A stretch of DNA of 64,000 bases from Hofstenia miamia (lineage: Eukaryota > Xenacoelomorpha > Acoela). The DNA is taken from the NCBI GenBank assembly GCA_004352715.1, contig SCFE01000092.1, positions 1,790,901-1,854,900 of the forward strand. Reading direction: 5' to 3'. How positions within the stretch are numbered: position 1 is the stretch's first letter; each line of letters opens with the position of its first letter. The notes below the pieces were generated by a model, which was not told where the DNA came from, made no database searches, and saw nothing but the letters and a program-made list of their open reading frames with translations. This document shows, one piece after another, positions 35,284 to 50,400 of the stretch. The position numbers and the translations under genes are program-made.

Positions 35284-37600
35284 GTAAGGGACTGAATTAA
35301 CATCCTCATTGCTTACAAGTCAAAGAACGATTTTCTATTCTAACAAAAATTTCCAAAACATTCCTTCATGAAAAGAAAAATTTATTGAATTTAATTCATA
35401 ATAGTACATCTCATGTATTATATATCCTAAAAGATATATAAGTGATTCAATTATTTCACTAGTATTAAATGCAACCATACTCTATGTTTTGAAGAATAGC
35501 AATCTTAATGAAATTACTTATAGGTCTACTAATATGATTAGTTTATAGCTTCAACGAGTACAGCTTTAACAGAAAATAAATAAGATCAATTCTTCTTGAC
35601 TAAACAATCTCTCGAATGTGGGTCTATGAAATCTGCCAAAACTATCAATTCACTATAAAAACTAAGCATACATATTCTTATGGGAATAACTGCAGAAAAC
35701 ATTCATTTAATCATTACCTTTAGAATAATTTCAAACCATGTGCTCGTAAATACTGCATGTGTAAGCAATGTGTTAATTCATAAAATATTAAACATTTTAT
35801 CATGAAATATTTCAAAATTTTACTTAGCTCCTTTTACCTAATGAACGACCAACATTTAGCGTAGACAATGGCGTTTTTACATCAGAAATCTGTTAATAGA
35901 CCAAGGATTTGAATATGTGGACGAAGCAGTCTAATACAATTTTTTGAAATCGAAATTGACATTAATTGAAACGTATATAAAATTTAGGACTCGGGTTGGA
36001 CTCCAATATTTTATGTCATTGCAGCAAATAGAATGGTGGCAGTCGAACGAATGATTGAACTTGGGGCTCCCATTGGCTACAAAACAAAGGTATGCATGCT
36101 TCAGATGCACATTTTTGAAATTTAGTCATAGCTGCAATTTGGATTTTAAGCACTCTTGTAGACATGTAGTTTGAATGATTTAGTTTTTGTAGTAATGAAT
36201 GATTGAAACAAAACTTAACCATCAAATTTAAATCCGATTTATCATTTTGCAAAAGAGACATTTAGGTCATAGTCCAAGTTGAGGTTCCACATGTCGATTT
36301 GCTTGAACACGGGTTTCAAATTGCTGAATATCATTCAATATATTTCTATTACATTTCGATATTAACAGCAAAAAAGAGAAAAAAGATATCACCAATGCGC
36401 CATGTAAGATAAGGGCAGATTGTTAAAAGAAATTTTATTTTTGATATATCATGTACTAATGCAAAAATATAACATTGAACAATTATGCACCATATTAATT
36501 GAAGGTTGCTTAGGATAAGAATATATTTCCTCTTCCTTCTAAAAAAATCCCTATAAAGCTAAATAAATAGAAGTTAAATTTTCTCAAAAGGCTGTTTTAG
36601 GACTCTCGAATGGTATTCCATGTCGCGGCAGCAATGTCCTCCATGGATATCAACCGTATGTTAATTAATAGAGCTGGGAGAACGGATCTGCTGACACCTG
36701 GAGGAGTAAGTACTAATCTATGTATAAAAATAACTTGGTTTCATTACTCGCGAGTCAAATTTTTAAAAAATTGGAGCATATAAATATGATCTCTTCTATA
36801 ACAGAATTTTCCTACCTTATTAAAAAACGTTTTCCAAATTATGTAAAGTGGGAAACCGCAAAGAAGCAAAATGCTCAGTAGTTATAAATTCTCTTGTGTA
36901 GCACTTCATTCATAATTGAAATAGCTTAGCGCAGAAGCATCTTTGAACTTTTTCGTTTTCAAAGTGCAAGATTTATTTTCCTATTTTTTGAAACGTTTTT
37001 GCATTTTTATCATAAGCATTTGACAGGGTGATGCACATGCGAGTCCTATGTCTGAACAATTGATGGTAATGAGATAAGAAACAACAAAAATTGCAAAATT
37101 CCAGTGACAAAATTGGTCCCTCGAAGTACTGTACCCATTGCACTATATTAATATCGATTTTAGCCATTGAACCAGAATGTCATACATTATTGTTGTGGGA
37201 GAGTTCTTGGTGCGATCGAAGTACTAAAGCTTTATTTAAAGAATGTCAGAGATCCGCGTTTGCTGACAGATAAGGTTAAGTTTTACAAAACTAATTATAT
37301 TGCAATAATGCACATATCTGTTGAACAAATCAATTGCATACAACTAGCTACTAATTCATTCAATTTAGCAGTAATTTTATTCATACTATGATTGCATTGT
37401 AGAATTTAACATGTGAATGTTTTATAAGTACGCTATAATTTATGAATAGCTGCTATTGCTTTGGCATTAGCTAACACTAATGACACTATCTTGATTGAAA
37501 CATTTGTATGTATCGTGGCGGATGATGGTTGTATTATTCACGAAAAATAGAAAATTATATATATATATACTATATATATATATATATATATGTTGAATTG

Positions 37601-37632
<32 letters not shown>

Positions 37633-40600
37633 TTCTGATTGATGAACCAAATTGCTTCTGTTTTTACTGAAAAAGGTCCTTCGGTAGATGCTCAAAGATA
37701 TTACTGATTAGGGTGGTATTGGCTAAAGCTATACTAAAAGCCTGTACTTTCCTGAACAGGCAATAAACAGCACTGTATACATACCGCTGAAGCTAACTGG
37801 ATTTACTTTGGATTAAAAAAATGCAGCTTGTCATGGAAAAAAGAAAATGGATCTTTTAGTTTGAGAAGTTCATATTNTACTGTACCCATTGCACTATATT
37901 AATATCGATTTTAGCCATTGAACCAGAATGTCATACATTATTGTTGTGGGAGAGTTCTTGGTGCGATCGAAGTACTAAAGCTTTATTTAAAGAATGTCAG
38001 AGATCCGCGTTTGCTGACAGATAAGGTTAAGTTTTACAAAACTAATTATATTGCAATAATGCACATATCTGTTGAACAAATCAATTGCATACAACTAGCT
38101 ACTAATTCATTCAATTTAGCAGTAATTTTATTCATACTATGATTGCATTGTAGAATTTAACATGTGAATGTTTTATAAGTACGCTATAATTTATGAATAG
38201 CTGCTATTGCTTTGGCATTAGCTAACACTAATGACACTATCTTGATTGAAACATTTGTATGTATCGTGGCGGATGATGGCGCTGAAGCTAACTGGATTTA
38301 CTTTGGATTAAAAAAATGCAGCTTGTCATGGAAAAAAGAAAATGGATCTTTTAGTTTGAGAAGTTCATATTTTGGAATTATTGTGAACAAAGTATTTGGT
38401 CACTTGAACTCGAATTCTTCTAAATGTTAAGTTCAAAAACATCATACAACAATATTGGAATAATGTAAAATTTTAGAAATATGAAAATATGAAATCATTC
38501 CCAAATTAATTTCTGGCAGTAAATGGAAAAATATTATTAAATATTAATATAATTGCGCATGATATTTGTAAGCACCCACTCTTTTCAATCTTAAACCCGA
38601 GTTTTTACAACTTTGCCTAACAAGTAAAGAATAAAAAGGAAAGTCTTATTCAATGGTTTAACCTAATCTTTAAAATGGAATGCTTATGTATAGCAATTGT
38701 ATTTATCTTCCTTATTGTAGTTAATATACTTTAGATGGGAAATATACCACTACTACTAGCAGCAGACGTTGGAAATATCACTGTATGCAGAGAATTGCTT
38801 GCCATTAATGCGGATCAGCAAATAAACTGTATTACGAAGGTAAGTGCGTTTCGAAGTGTAGCAAACATATTGTTTAATAGGACTCTGGTGAAACGGTGCT
38901 GCACAAAGCTTGTCGTAGAAAAGACATTGACTTGGTGAGATTATTCTGCGACTATGGCGCGCAAATTGATCGACAGAATGTATTGCTCAGATCCTGTTCA
39001 AAATATTAATTTCCGTTTAGTTTGAAGGACACACGGCTTTACACATAGCTGCCTGGGAAGGTGACGAAAACATTATCAAGTATTTCTACGTCATGAAAGC
39101 CAATCCAAACATTGTAGACAAGGTAATTTCATTCAAGCACTACTTAAGCGAATCACGCCATCACAGAGCGTTTTAATTTATCTGACATATTATTGAAAAT
39201 GCTTTCATTCACGCATTTCACATTTGTACTAGACAGGGGCGGATACAGAAAATTTTTTTAGGGGGTACTCAATGTGAAATAGAATTTTTTAAAATTTAAA
39301 ATTACGCCTTAACAATAGCATGTTGTGTTTTTAGAGGACTTTTTGCATTATGCAATACAAAATAAACCACATTTTAGAGCATTTTCAATGGCATACGATT
39401 AAGTAAATTACAAGATTTTCACCTGATGGAATGAATTTTTGCTTAGTAATCAAATTCAATCAATATTGTTAAATATGTTTGGCGTTATTGTACTTTAGAG
39501 GACCCAGTTTGAGTGACGTCATAAAATGGGTATTAAACTCTAACCTTAACCCTAACCCTACTCCCCAACCAATTAAATTATATTGCATTTCATCTTGTTG
39601 ATTAATTTTTTGCAAAACACCCAAGTTTTGGGTGAGGGATTGGGGTTAGGGTTAGAGTTTTATACCCATTTTATGACGTCACATAAACTGGGTCCCCTAA
39701 AGTACAATAACGCCATATGTTGATAAAGATCAATAAAATAAGGAAATCAAGAATATCATGGTTCATTTCAATGTTTCTTCAGACAGAAAGTGAGACACTG
39801 AACAGGAAGATATCAAGATATCAGTGATTTCAATTTGCACTAGATTGCAATATGATTTTGTAATTACGCATTTAGCAATGCGATTTGACATTGACTCGAC
39901 CAGCTTTCTACAATAATCATCAGTAATCTCTGTGCACCATACCACTTTAATTTGCTCCTTCAGATCGTCAAGTGATGTGCATTTGCGCTTCCTCAGGCAG
40001 TTTTTGATGTGATACCAGCAGTTTTCTATGACGTTGAGGTCTGGAGAGTTCCCGGCCAGTTCCCGAAAGTCTTGTGATGCAATCCAGTGTTTCACAACTT
40101 TGGCAAGGAGCACCATCTTGCTATAGTACAGATGTTCCACGAAGCTGTATAAACATGGGAACTTTCTACAGAACTATTTTGAGGCCTTGGCTGTGACTCT
40201 CTCGTTGTGAGGAACAAAATGCATACCAGCACGCCCATTCGCAGTCATAGCAAGTCATAGCATCCCAAATCATCACAGAAGGTGCTGAGCGGAGAGTTTG
40301 TTGCTTCTAACTTTTGTTGAATCTTTGGTTTCTTGGTCGTCGAACGTGTGGCCGGTATGATGTAAACTGGCAAATCTTGGATTCGTCCCTAACATTACTT
40401 GATGCCACATCTCAGGGGTGTAGTATTGCCTGCAGAAGCTCAACCGGTCTCGAATGTTCTTTGAAGACAATCGGGACTTGGCTGGAGGTTTGCACGATGG
40501 AAGGTCAAAGGTAGTATTCAATCGACGCCTAATGGTGCGTTTTGATACATTCGGCACTACCGCATCTAGATTTGCTTTGAATTCGGAAGATGAAGAGAAT

Positions 40601-41441
40601 GGTTGATTGACGACGTAACAGTGAATAAGACGCTCAGTCTGAGAGGTTGTCACTTTTGGTCTTCCAGACCATTTGCGAGAGGAAAATTTTTGCAGTTGCT
40701 GCGAGTAACACTTAAAGATACCGAAGATACTGACGCCCATTCTAACAGCTCTAGCGCTATAATTGTACCCCTCCTCGTACAAGATATGAATTTGAGCACG
40801 TTTTGTTGGTGAAATTTTACTACTACGGACCATATTTCAAACTATAATGATAGTGCTTTTCAGTGAAAATCTAAGGATATGTTAATTTGACTGGCTAAAT
40901 GAATCTGTTGTAAATTCCAGGAAATTTACGAAGTTTCCAGGAAATGGCATAAAACACGCTTTAGACATGTTACTTTTCACAAACTTTTGGCCAGTACTAT
41001 ATATATATATATATATATATATCACATGTTTTCCTATTCACCCTTATACAAAGGGTGAATTCGAATACTTTCGAAATTTTAAAAGAAGTTCTTGAAGATT
41101 TAATATACTCATTTTTTTTTAAATGTAATCTCAAGATCTATAGGACACATTATATTGTAATGAAATACATTTTACAACTACTATATCTTTTAAAAGACAG
41201 TTTCTATTCACCCTATTTGACGGTACAATGCAATTTTTGTTTGTAACTTTAACTGCAAAATTTTAATGAATTTTTCTTATCTTAGGGGGGTGGGCCCCTC
41301 GCCCCCTCTGTAACCGCTCCTAGTACCAGGGAATGTAAAATTCATAAATACAATGGTAGATTCCAATGAAAACCTTCAATGAAGTCTTTGTTAATGACTC
41401 ACGCTAGCCAACTTTGCAAAAAATATATTAAAATATACAAC

Positions 41442-41474
<33 letters not shown>

Positions 41475-44400
41475 CTGGAGGAAGCTAATGTATTCAATCT
41501 ACTAATATAGACCCCTGCCTACAATATTCCCATGAATCATTGATTTATTAATATTTAGATGGATAGATCGCCTTTGCACATTGCTGCTGAAAGGGGACAC
41601 ACAGCAGTTGTAGAAGTGCTAGTCGATAAGTTTCGAGCTTCCGTTGCAGCTAGAACCAAGGTCTGTAAAATGTATTTTGTTTTTATGTATCATACCATTA
41701 TTTTTAGGATGGAAGCACCTTAATGCACATTGCTTCCCAGTGTGGGCACCCTGATACAGCATTGATGTTCTTGAAGAAAGGAGTGCCTCTTCACATGCCC
41801 AATAAGGTGCTTTTACTAAATTTAACGTTTGTTTATCATAATTTTCTTTATACCTATTATTAGTTTTAAAAAAAGTGCATTCATTAAAATATTAGAATAA
41901 ATAAACTTTTAATACTAATTATTAATATATATTTATATAAATGATAGTGTAGTTAACATATTTACCACGCAACCCAATGGTTGAATAGTCCTGTAACATT
42001 TGCAGAAATATTTTGCAGTTTATAATCTTGTGGGAAAATTTATAAATATTCTGGTATCTATGTTTGATTTACAGTATAATATAATACTGCATAAATGAAT
42101 AAGCCTGTGCTTCTATCTTAGATGCGTATATTTTTTAGTATATTTATAAGTCGTTAAAATATTTCAATAATAAATAATAGACAAAATTAAAACAAAATAT
42201 AAAAACAAATTTTGTAAATTTTGATCAGCGAATTGCAAAGATATTTTCCAAATATTTAGTAATATTTTGGAAACTTACCTTGCATTGATATTATATATGC
42301 TATTCGCACGAATTTATAGAAAGTCAAATAATGATTTTGCATAAATAGTAAAAATATGTGACTAAGAAATCCCGTTGGCTATATATAAAAGATATACCTA
42401 TGGAGAGCGGTAATTGAAATGTATGACAGGACCATGCTTTTCAAAACATGGTAAAATATATTCCAAAGTCTAATTAATATATACATTCCAACGCAGTTTT
42501 CTGAAATGTTTAAAGTGCTCTCTATACCTTAGCCGATGATTAGACTAAAAAAATTGAATCATATAGCCCCCTAGCCCACTCTTCTCAAACTTTTGTGTTT
42601 ACTCCAATAGATTTCTGCTCTTATGTATTGGACTATTTGAGACTGATTATATTAACTAACAAATTCATGTAACTTTCTTACTTAGGTTCGATTTGCACGC
42701 CTTAAGATAATTACGTTACTCTTAGATAATGCAAACTTTGCAAAATTTAATTCAAAGACTACAAATTACTTAGTTAGTCAACCACTAACATTGTAATTAT
42801 TAGTTAGTTTTCAACTTAACGTAAAATTTCTTATGTAGAATAAATCTCATATTACAGATTTTTCACTTAAAAATTGAAATCAACCATGAAAAAGTTTGTG
42901 CGATAAGCAGGTTGGATTAGGCTGGATGAGAAATCCTAGCATAAAATTTACACATTTCAAGTTAAAGGAGGACATAGGAACATATTTGTTTGTTGCTAAG
43001 ATTCTTATATATTCAATACATAAAGAATTTAATGTATTTGTTAGTGTATATTATATGCTTACGCTATTTCTTTATTATGATTATTTATTGCTATAATAAT
43101 TTTTCTGAAAACTTGCGTAATGAAAACAGAGCTAGATTTATGTAACAAAAAATTAATAATTAATTAATTTCTATATTTGATTATACACTCATTTATGGAG
43201 ATGATGAAATTAATTTTTCCATTATACTATTATAAACAACAACAAGAACAAAAACAAGAACAATAACAACCATGCTTACGAATTTGATACATTTTAGTTC
43301 CCATTATTTATTTTTTCGAGAATTGATTTGATTTTTTTTAATAAAAAGTATTAAATATCAAATTTGATTTCAATTTTTTTTCTAATATATATATATATAT
43401 ATAAATATATATATATATATTATTTGTAGGTATATATAATAAGATATGCATGTAGATTGGTGCAGTTTGCCTTCATGCTGCAGCAACACAAGGTCATGTT
43501 GCAGTAGTAAAGTCTCTACTCACTAAAGGAGCTGTTGTTGATGCAAAAAACAAAGATGGATTCACAGCGCTGCACTTAGCTGTGCACCATTGCAAGCCTT
43601 TAGTTGTGCAAGCATTATTAGGCTTCGGCGCAGATGTGCAGCTAAGTGGAGGTAAAGCACTGGAAACCCCACTCCACATTGCATCTCGGATACGAGATGG
43701 AGAAAAAGTTGCTGAAATGCTTCTAAAATCAGGTTTTTATTCATTATTATTTGTGTTATGAATAGGACCCAATGCTCTGTACTGTTTATAGCAACTGCCA
43801 AAGCTACTCATCCTCGAGATTTGCACCGATTTCGAAGTTGATAGAAGGCTATTACTTTGCAAAAACCTGATGTAAAATAGGCAACCAAGGTTTTCATACT
43901 TCGTATTTTTAAAAGTTCAGCATTCCAGTTTCAAAATTTTGACATTGTCACCATAATTTGGTCAGCATGTAATATTTTTGTGACAATTATATTGCATGTA
44001 TTTTAGAACTTTAATGGTTTTATACCTGTGGTTTCATTGAATCGTTAGGCATACGATAATTTATGTATAGCATAACAATTTTTGCAAGTATAAGTGCAAT
44101 CAGCTTAAAATTCTTAAATATAGATTGACATATATAAAATATCATAATTTACAACATATTTTGAGTTTTTAAAAATATTGAATATTTGAAACTTGGTCGA
44201 ATACTATTAGGTGTTTTCAGTCCCCATTGTATTTGGTCATTGCTTAATATATTATATNTAAATCTCATATTACAGATTTTTCACTTAAAAATTGAAATCA
44301 ACCATGAAAAAGTTTGTGCGATAAGCAGGTTGGATTAGGCTGGATGAGAAATCCTAGCATAAAATTTACACATTTCAAGTTAAAGGAGGACATAGGAACA

Positions 44401-47400
44401 TATTTGTTTGTTGCTAAGATTCTTATATATTCAATACATAAAGAATTTAATGTATTTGTTAGTGTATATTATATGCTTACGCTATTTCTTTATTATGATT
44501 ATTTATTGCTATAATAATTTTTCTGAAAACTTGCGTAATGAAAACAGAGCTAGATTTATGTAACAAAAAATTAATAATTAATTAATTTCTATATTTGATT
44601 ATACACTCATTTATGGAGATGATGAAATTAATTTTTCCATTATACTATTATAAACAACAACAAGAACAAAAACAAGAACAATAACAACCATGCTTACGAA
44701 TTTGATACATTTTAGTTCCCATTATTTATTTTTTCGAGAATTGATTTGATTTTTTTTAATAAAAAGTATTAAATATCAAATTTGATTTCAATTTTTTTTC
44801 TAATATATATATATATATATAAATATATATATATATATTATTTGTAGGTATATATAATAAGATATGCATGTAGATTGGTGCAGTTTGCCTTCATGCTGCA
44901 GCAACACAAGGTCATGTTGCAGTAGTAAAGTCTCTACTCACTAAAGGAGCTGTTGTTGATGCAAAAAACAAAGATGGATTCACAGCGCTGCACTTAGCTG
45001 TGCACCATTGCAAGCCTTTAGTTGTGCAAGCATTATTAGGCTTCGGCGCAGATGTGCAGCTAAGTGGAGGTAAAGCACTGGAAACCCCACTCCACATTGC
45101 ATCTCGGATACGAGATGGAGAAAAAGTTGCTGAAATGCTTCTAAAATCAGGTTTTTATTCATTATTATTTGTGTTATGAATAGGACCCAATGCTCTGTAC
45201 TGTTTATAGCAACTGCCAAAGCTACTCATCCTCGAGATTTGCACCGATTTCGAAGTTGATAGAAGGCTATTACTTTGCAAAAACCTGATGTAAAATAGGC
45301 AACCAAGGTTTTCATACTTCGTATTTTTAAAAGTTCAGCATTCCAGTTTCAAAATTTTGACATTGTCACCATAATTTGGTCAGCATGTAATATTTTTGTG
45401 ACAATTATATTGCATGTATTTTAGAACTTTAATGGTTTTATACCTGTGGTTTCATTGAATCGTTAGGCATACGATAATTTATGTATAGCATAACAATTTT
45501 TGCAAGTATAAGTGCAATCAGCTTAAAATTCTTAAATATAGATTGACATATATAAAATATCATAATTTACAACATATTTTGAGTTTTTAAAAATATTGAA
45601 TATTTGAAACTTGGTCGAATACTATTAGGTGTTTTCAGTCCCCATTGTATTTGGTCATTGCTTAATATATTATATATAGAATATTATTTTATAAACATAT
45701 AGCATCTATATGGTAAGTTATTGTTCTCGATTTAGGGGCTAACGTCAATGCAGCTCAAGAGAAAGGAGAAACTGCGCTTCACATCGCTGCTCGCTATGGG
45801 CATTTGAAAATGTTTAAAGCTCTTCTCCAAGATGGTGCTGATCCTTGTTGGGTCTCTAATGTTAGTTTTAATTTAATATTATTTCCTCTATTATTATAAA
45901 ATATTGAATATTTATACAACATTTACTACGCACACATCTCAGAGATTTTATTAGAAAACTTGTGGCACTTTAAATTGAAACACACATCAAAAATAATTTT
46001 CCATAAAAGAAAAAAATTAATTCTTGATTTCATAGAGTGGCGAGAACCCCCTCCATATTGCTGTACGTCACTGCAGATTTAAGATTGTAAAGGAACTCAC
46101 CGACTTTCTTATTGTAGAAAAATCTAGATCAGAAACGGTTCTCCTTGTCAATGCTTCAAACCATGTAAGTTATCACATTCATCAAAAACATTTACTTCAT
46201 AAATTATTTTACATATTTTGTTAACATACATATACATTTCTGGTACATAGGTAGGCAGTGAATTCAAAATAAATTCTGAAGCGTACGATAGAATGTGAGC
46301 ACACTTTAGTATTTTTTTAATTATTTTTGAGCTCTACAAAATCTAAATGAAAGGACTGAATTTGATCAGATGGATTTATGGAGATTATTAGTAAGTGTGA
46401 TAAGTCTTAAAGTTCCAAAATTATCTCAATCTATCTAATGAATATGCAATTCAGAGAGATATTTGAAACCAATTTTATTCATATAGTGAGTAGGCCCATT
46501 TTCAAATGGTGGTTTAAAACCAAGTATTGCCCAAATGCAAATTTTTTTAACAGTCTAATTTTCCAAAAAAGAGCATTAAGCACACATTGATATATACAGA
46601 AATTTTTGAAAGAGATCAATCCAATTATTAACCTAAATGAAGAAATTTAATTTGCTACCTAATAATTTTATGAATTACTATGATTATTATTATTATTAAG
46701 CATACATACAAAAATTTATATAGAAGCTATGAAATTGCAATTTCAATGTACAGGTTATATTTATCTATCTATTTATTAATATCAAATATATTCTCTACAG
46801 AAATCGTGTTGAGAATGAAATTAGAATGTTTGGAAGAAACAATGTCGCAAATAATAAAACTTTTGTATAAATTATAAATAATTTATTAAAAAATATATTT
46901 ACTTGCATTTGTAACTAGAATTAATATTTATGAATCAAAAACTAAAGCTAGTTTTCGGCAACTGAATGAGTTTTTAGGAAGGGGAAACACCAATGCATTA
47001 TGCTGCTGAACTCACCCGTGAGATGGCACATAAGGAAAGTGAGGACGAACAAATCATATCTCTTTTATTGAAATTCGATGCTGATCTATACACGACCACT
47101 AAATTTGTAAACATTTTTGTAAACTTTTTTTACTTATTTGTAATTAGACCAATGAGACTCCACTGCACTATTGCGCTAGAGCAGGAAACGCAAAGATTCT
47201 TCAATCAATGGTTGAGTATCTTGGTGAAGCTAATGTTCAACTAAGCTTCAACAAGCAAGCAAAGGTTGGAAATTTAGACATCAAAACACTCATGCACTCA
47301 AAATGGAAACATTCCCTCAAACTTGTATTTAGAATGGTTGGTCACCACTGTTAGTTGCCAGTGAACAAGGGCATTTGGAAGTTGTCAAAATTCTCCTGAA

Positions 47401-50400
47401 AAACCTATCGCGTGTTGATGTTTTTGACGAAGTAAGTTAAATACTATTGCTCATTTTGTTCAGCAATGTTTATTTTCGATAATTAAGCTAAGAGATATTT
47501 TTTAAATTTCGTAGTTTTGTATATGCATTAAGTCTATATCAGTAGTCAATAATAACTACGATCAAGTTACAGAAAACAATTAAATTGTTTAAATTTGATT
47601 TAGCATGGCAAAGCTGCTCTACACTTGGCATCAGAAAATGGACATACCGAGGTAGCTGATGTACTTCTATGGCACAAAGCATTTGTGAATACTAAATCAA
47701 AAATTGGCGTCACTCCCTTACACTTAGCTGCAATGAACGGACACAATCAGCTTGTGAAGCTACTGATAGAGACACATCATGCAGCAATGGACGCATTATC
47801 ATTGGTACATTTTGATAATCATTTTTTAATGCGGAATATATTATACCCACTTCAACTTTTATACATATAGATCATATGGCACACTATTTTTTAACGGCAG
47901 CATATTACATTCTATTCTAAATACATAACGTAAAAAATTTTCGTCAGACTACCAGATTTAGGCCAAGAAGACTCCATTACATATGGCTTCGCAAAATGGT
48001 CAGCTAGATGTATGCAACACATTATTGGGTCTACAGGCAGATTCAAATGCTGTGGATATTGTAAGTTGAATTATTTTGGAACATGCAGCAATGGACGCAT
48101 TATCATTGGTACATTTTGATAATCATTTTTTAAAAGGTTGTCTATTATACCCACTTCAACTTTTATACATATAGATCATATGGCACACTATTTTTTAACG
48201 GCAGCATATTACATTCTATTCTAAATACATAACGTAAAAAATTTTCGTCAGACTACCAGATTTAGGCCAAGAAGACTCCATTACATATGGCTTCGCAAAA
48301 TGGTCAGCTAGATGTATGCAACACATTATTGGGTCTACAGGCAGATTCAAATGCTGTGGATATTGTAAGTTGAATTATTTTGGAATAATTTTGCTCAATA
48401 GTTAAGTTGGTATTTAATGATTGCATTAATTTTTCGAAAGGTTGTCTTTTTCCCCGCATCTAAGAAATTTTAATTACTGCAAACCTTTTCTTACTCAATC
48501 TCATACTACCCAGATTTTTATTAAATGTGTTATGGTGTCTTCAAAAAATGTAAGCTAATTACAATTAAAAAAGTTTCCAAAATTTAGTGGCACTACAGGA
48601 CAGAGAAGTGCATCTTCTTTCATTTGCGATTAAAAGTTTCACCCGAATGCGATCCTTTGAGGTCACCTTTTCACGAAGATTATTGTTCCGCTAGCTACTG
48701 CGCTAACAATTGTCAGACTTTACGCAATCTTTGTCCTTGGTTTTTGCTCTTCTAGGCTTTAGAACACATGATTATCCGAGCTTTAACTATATTGTTGATT
48801 TGAATGAATTTCAAAATATTGGAATTTTCATCAAAAAATAGCGAGGATTTTTAAGTATTTCCGCCACAATTTAGCATAATAGGTCACTATTAAATCAGAT
48901 CACATTCACTAATAAATGCGGCGATATCCCACCACTTCCCAACTTTCTATTGAGCCTTAAATTGCTGTTCAGTTTAGGGTTAAATTGACATAGAGCAGAC
49001 TAGAATCAATACTTTTCTAACATGTACTGTAATCAAGGTCTCACGATTTGGAGTAAAAAACTAAAACGAGATGACAAAAACATCTCGTCAATTTTAAAAA
49101 TTCTTAAAATATAACGCATTGTTCACAATAAGAATTAAAGAATATAAAATGATTTAATGCAGAATAAAAAAAGTCGGATATTAGATCTACTAAGGTTTGG
49201 CCATGTTTAAAATAGATTACACTACATTATTCATAAGAATCTTTGAAATGCTATTTTCCATTCTGATAATTTCAATGATAATAAGGCGCATGCACGTCCA
49301 CAGAATTGAATTAATCTTGTGGAATTGTTTTTATTGAATATTGGCAAGAGTATTTATTACACATCTTTGTTTTTTCTACTGAAGATATAATTGATGTACT
49401 TAATTTACTTCACTTGATGATTGTATTCTAAACAATGGAATACATTAAGCCTCTTCTATTGATTTCAATCTTCAAAATAGGACAGCTTCCATTTGATCAT
49501 GACTACTATTATAATTTTCTTAAGCATAAAATTTCAACCTGCTTTTAGCAGTGCTCCATGAATTAAATATCTACTTGTATATATTGCTTTAAAATAAACA
49601 AATTTGCTGCTTAGGATGGTCAAACACCTCTACATCTTGCTGCAGAAAATGATCATTCTGAAGTTGTGAAATTATTTTTAAATCACCGTCCAGAACTAGT
49701 TAGCATTGCTAATAAAGATGGCTCTACCTGCGCTCACATTGCTGCATCAAAGGGAAGTACTGCTGTGATAAAGGGACTCCTTAAATTTAACAAGGATGGC
49801 GTAATAAACAATAAAAACAAGGTTTAGCTTAATTTTTCTGTATCGAGAATAAATTGAAATTTTAGTCTACGGATTCTACTGCTTTGCATTTAGCTGCAGC
49901 AGGGGGACATAAAGATGTTGTTCGAATTTTGATTGAAACAGGTGCTGATCCACTTGAAGAGAATTCGGTGAGGGATTTATTGAAAATTAATTAAAAATAT
50001 TTCATCATCACTCAATTAACGTTTGCCAATTAACACAAACTGGATTCAAGAAATGTTTGAAAGTAAATATCACGATATATATATATATATATATATATAC
50101 TTTTTTTTATATATATATATATATTGAATTTTTATATATATATGTTGAATTGATATATATATATATATATATATAATATATAATTTCTGATTGATGAACC
50201 AAATTGCTTCTGTTTTTACTGAAAAAGGTCCTTCGGTAGATGCTCAAAGATATTACTGATTAGGGTGGTATTGGCTAAAGCTATACTAAAAGCCTGTACT
50301 TTCCTGAACAGGCAATAAACAGCACTGTATACATACCGCTGAAGCTAACTGGATTTACTTTGGATTAAAAAAATGCAGCTTTTACTGTACCCATTGCACT

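Larger units (their letters stand above)
39234..41322. mobile_element. hAT-like element in TRPN intron 7 carrying other transposons
   Basis: Ends are CAGGGGCGGATACAGA at the left and the complement of AGGAGCGGTTACAGAG at the right, each backed by a G-rich run. Imperfect 8-bp flanks GTACTAGA (39226-39233) and GTACCAGG (41323-41330) resemble a decayed hAT target-site duplication. No hAT transposase is visible. Its interior holds a MITE (39481-39714) and a Tc1 element (about 39.76-41.0 kb), both inserted later. Confidence 0.6.

Noticed and set aside
38212-38430. 72-codon frame between exons 4 and 5 (also at 50717)
   Set aside because: It has no ankyrin pattern and is not needed; exon 4 joins exon 5 in phase 0 without it.
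39535-39560. Interstitial telomere repeat
   Set aside because: The TTAACCC words are part of the inverted arms of a MITE with target-site duplications.
43494-43801. Minus-strand frames of 61 and 79 codons
   Set aside because: They are antisense shadows of ankyrin exon 10, and the same frames recur in the duplicate copy.
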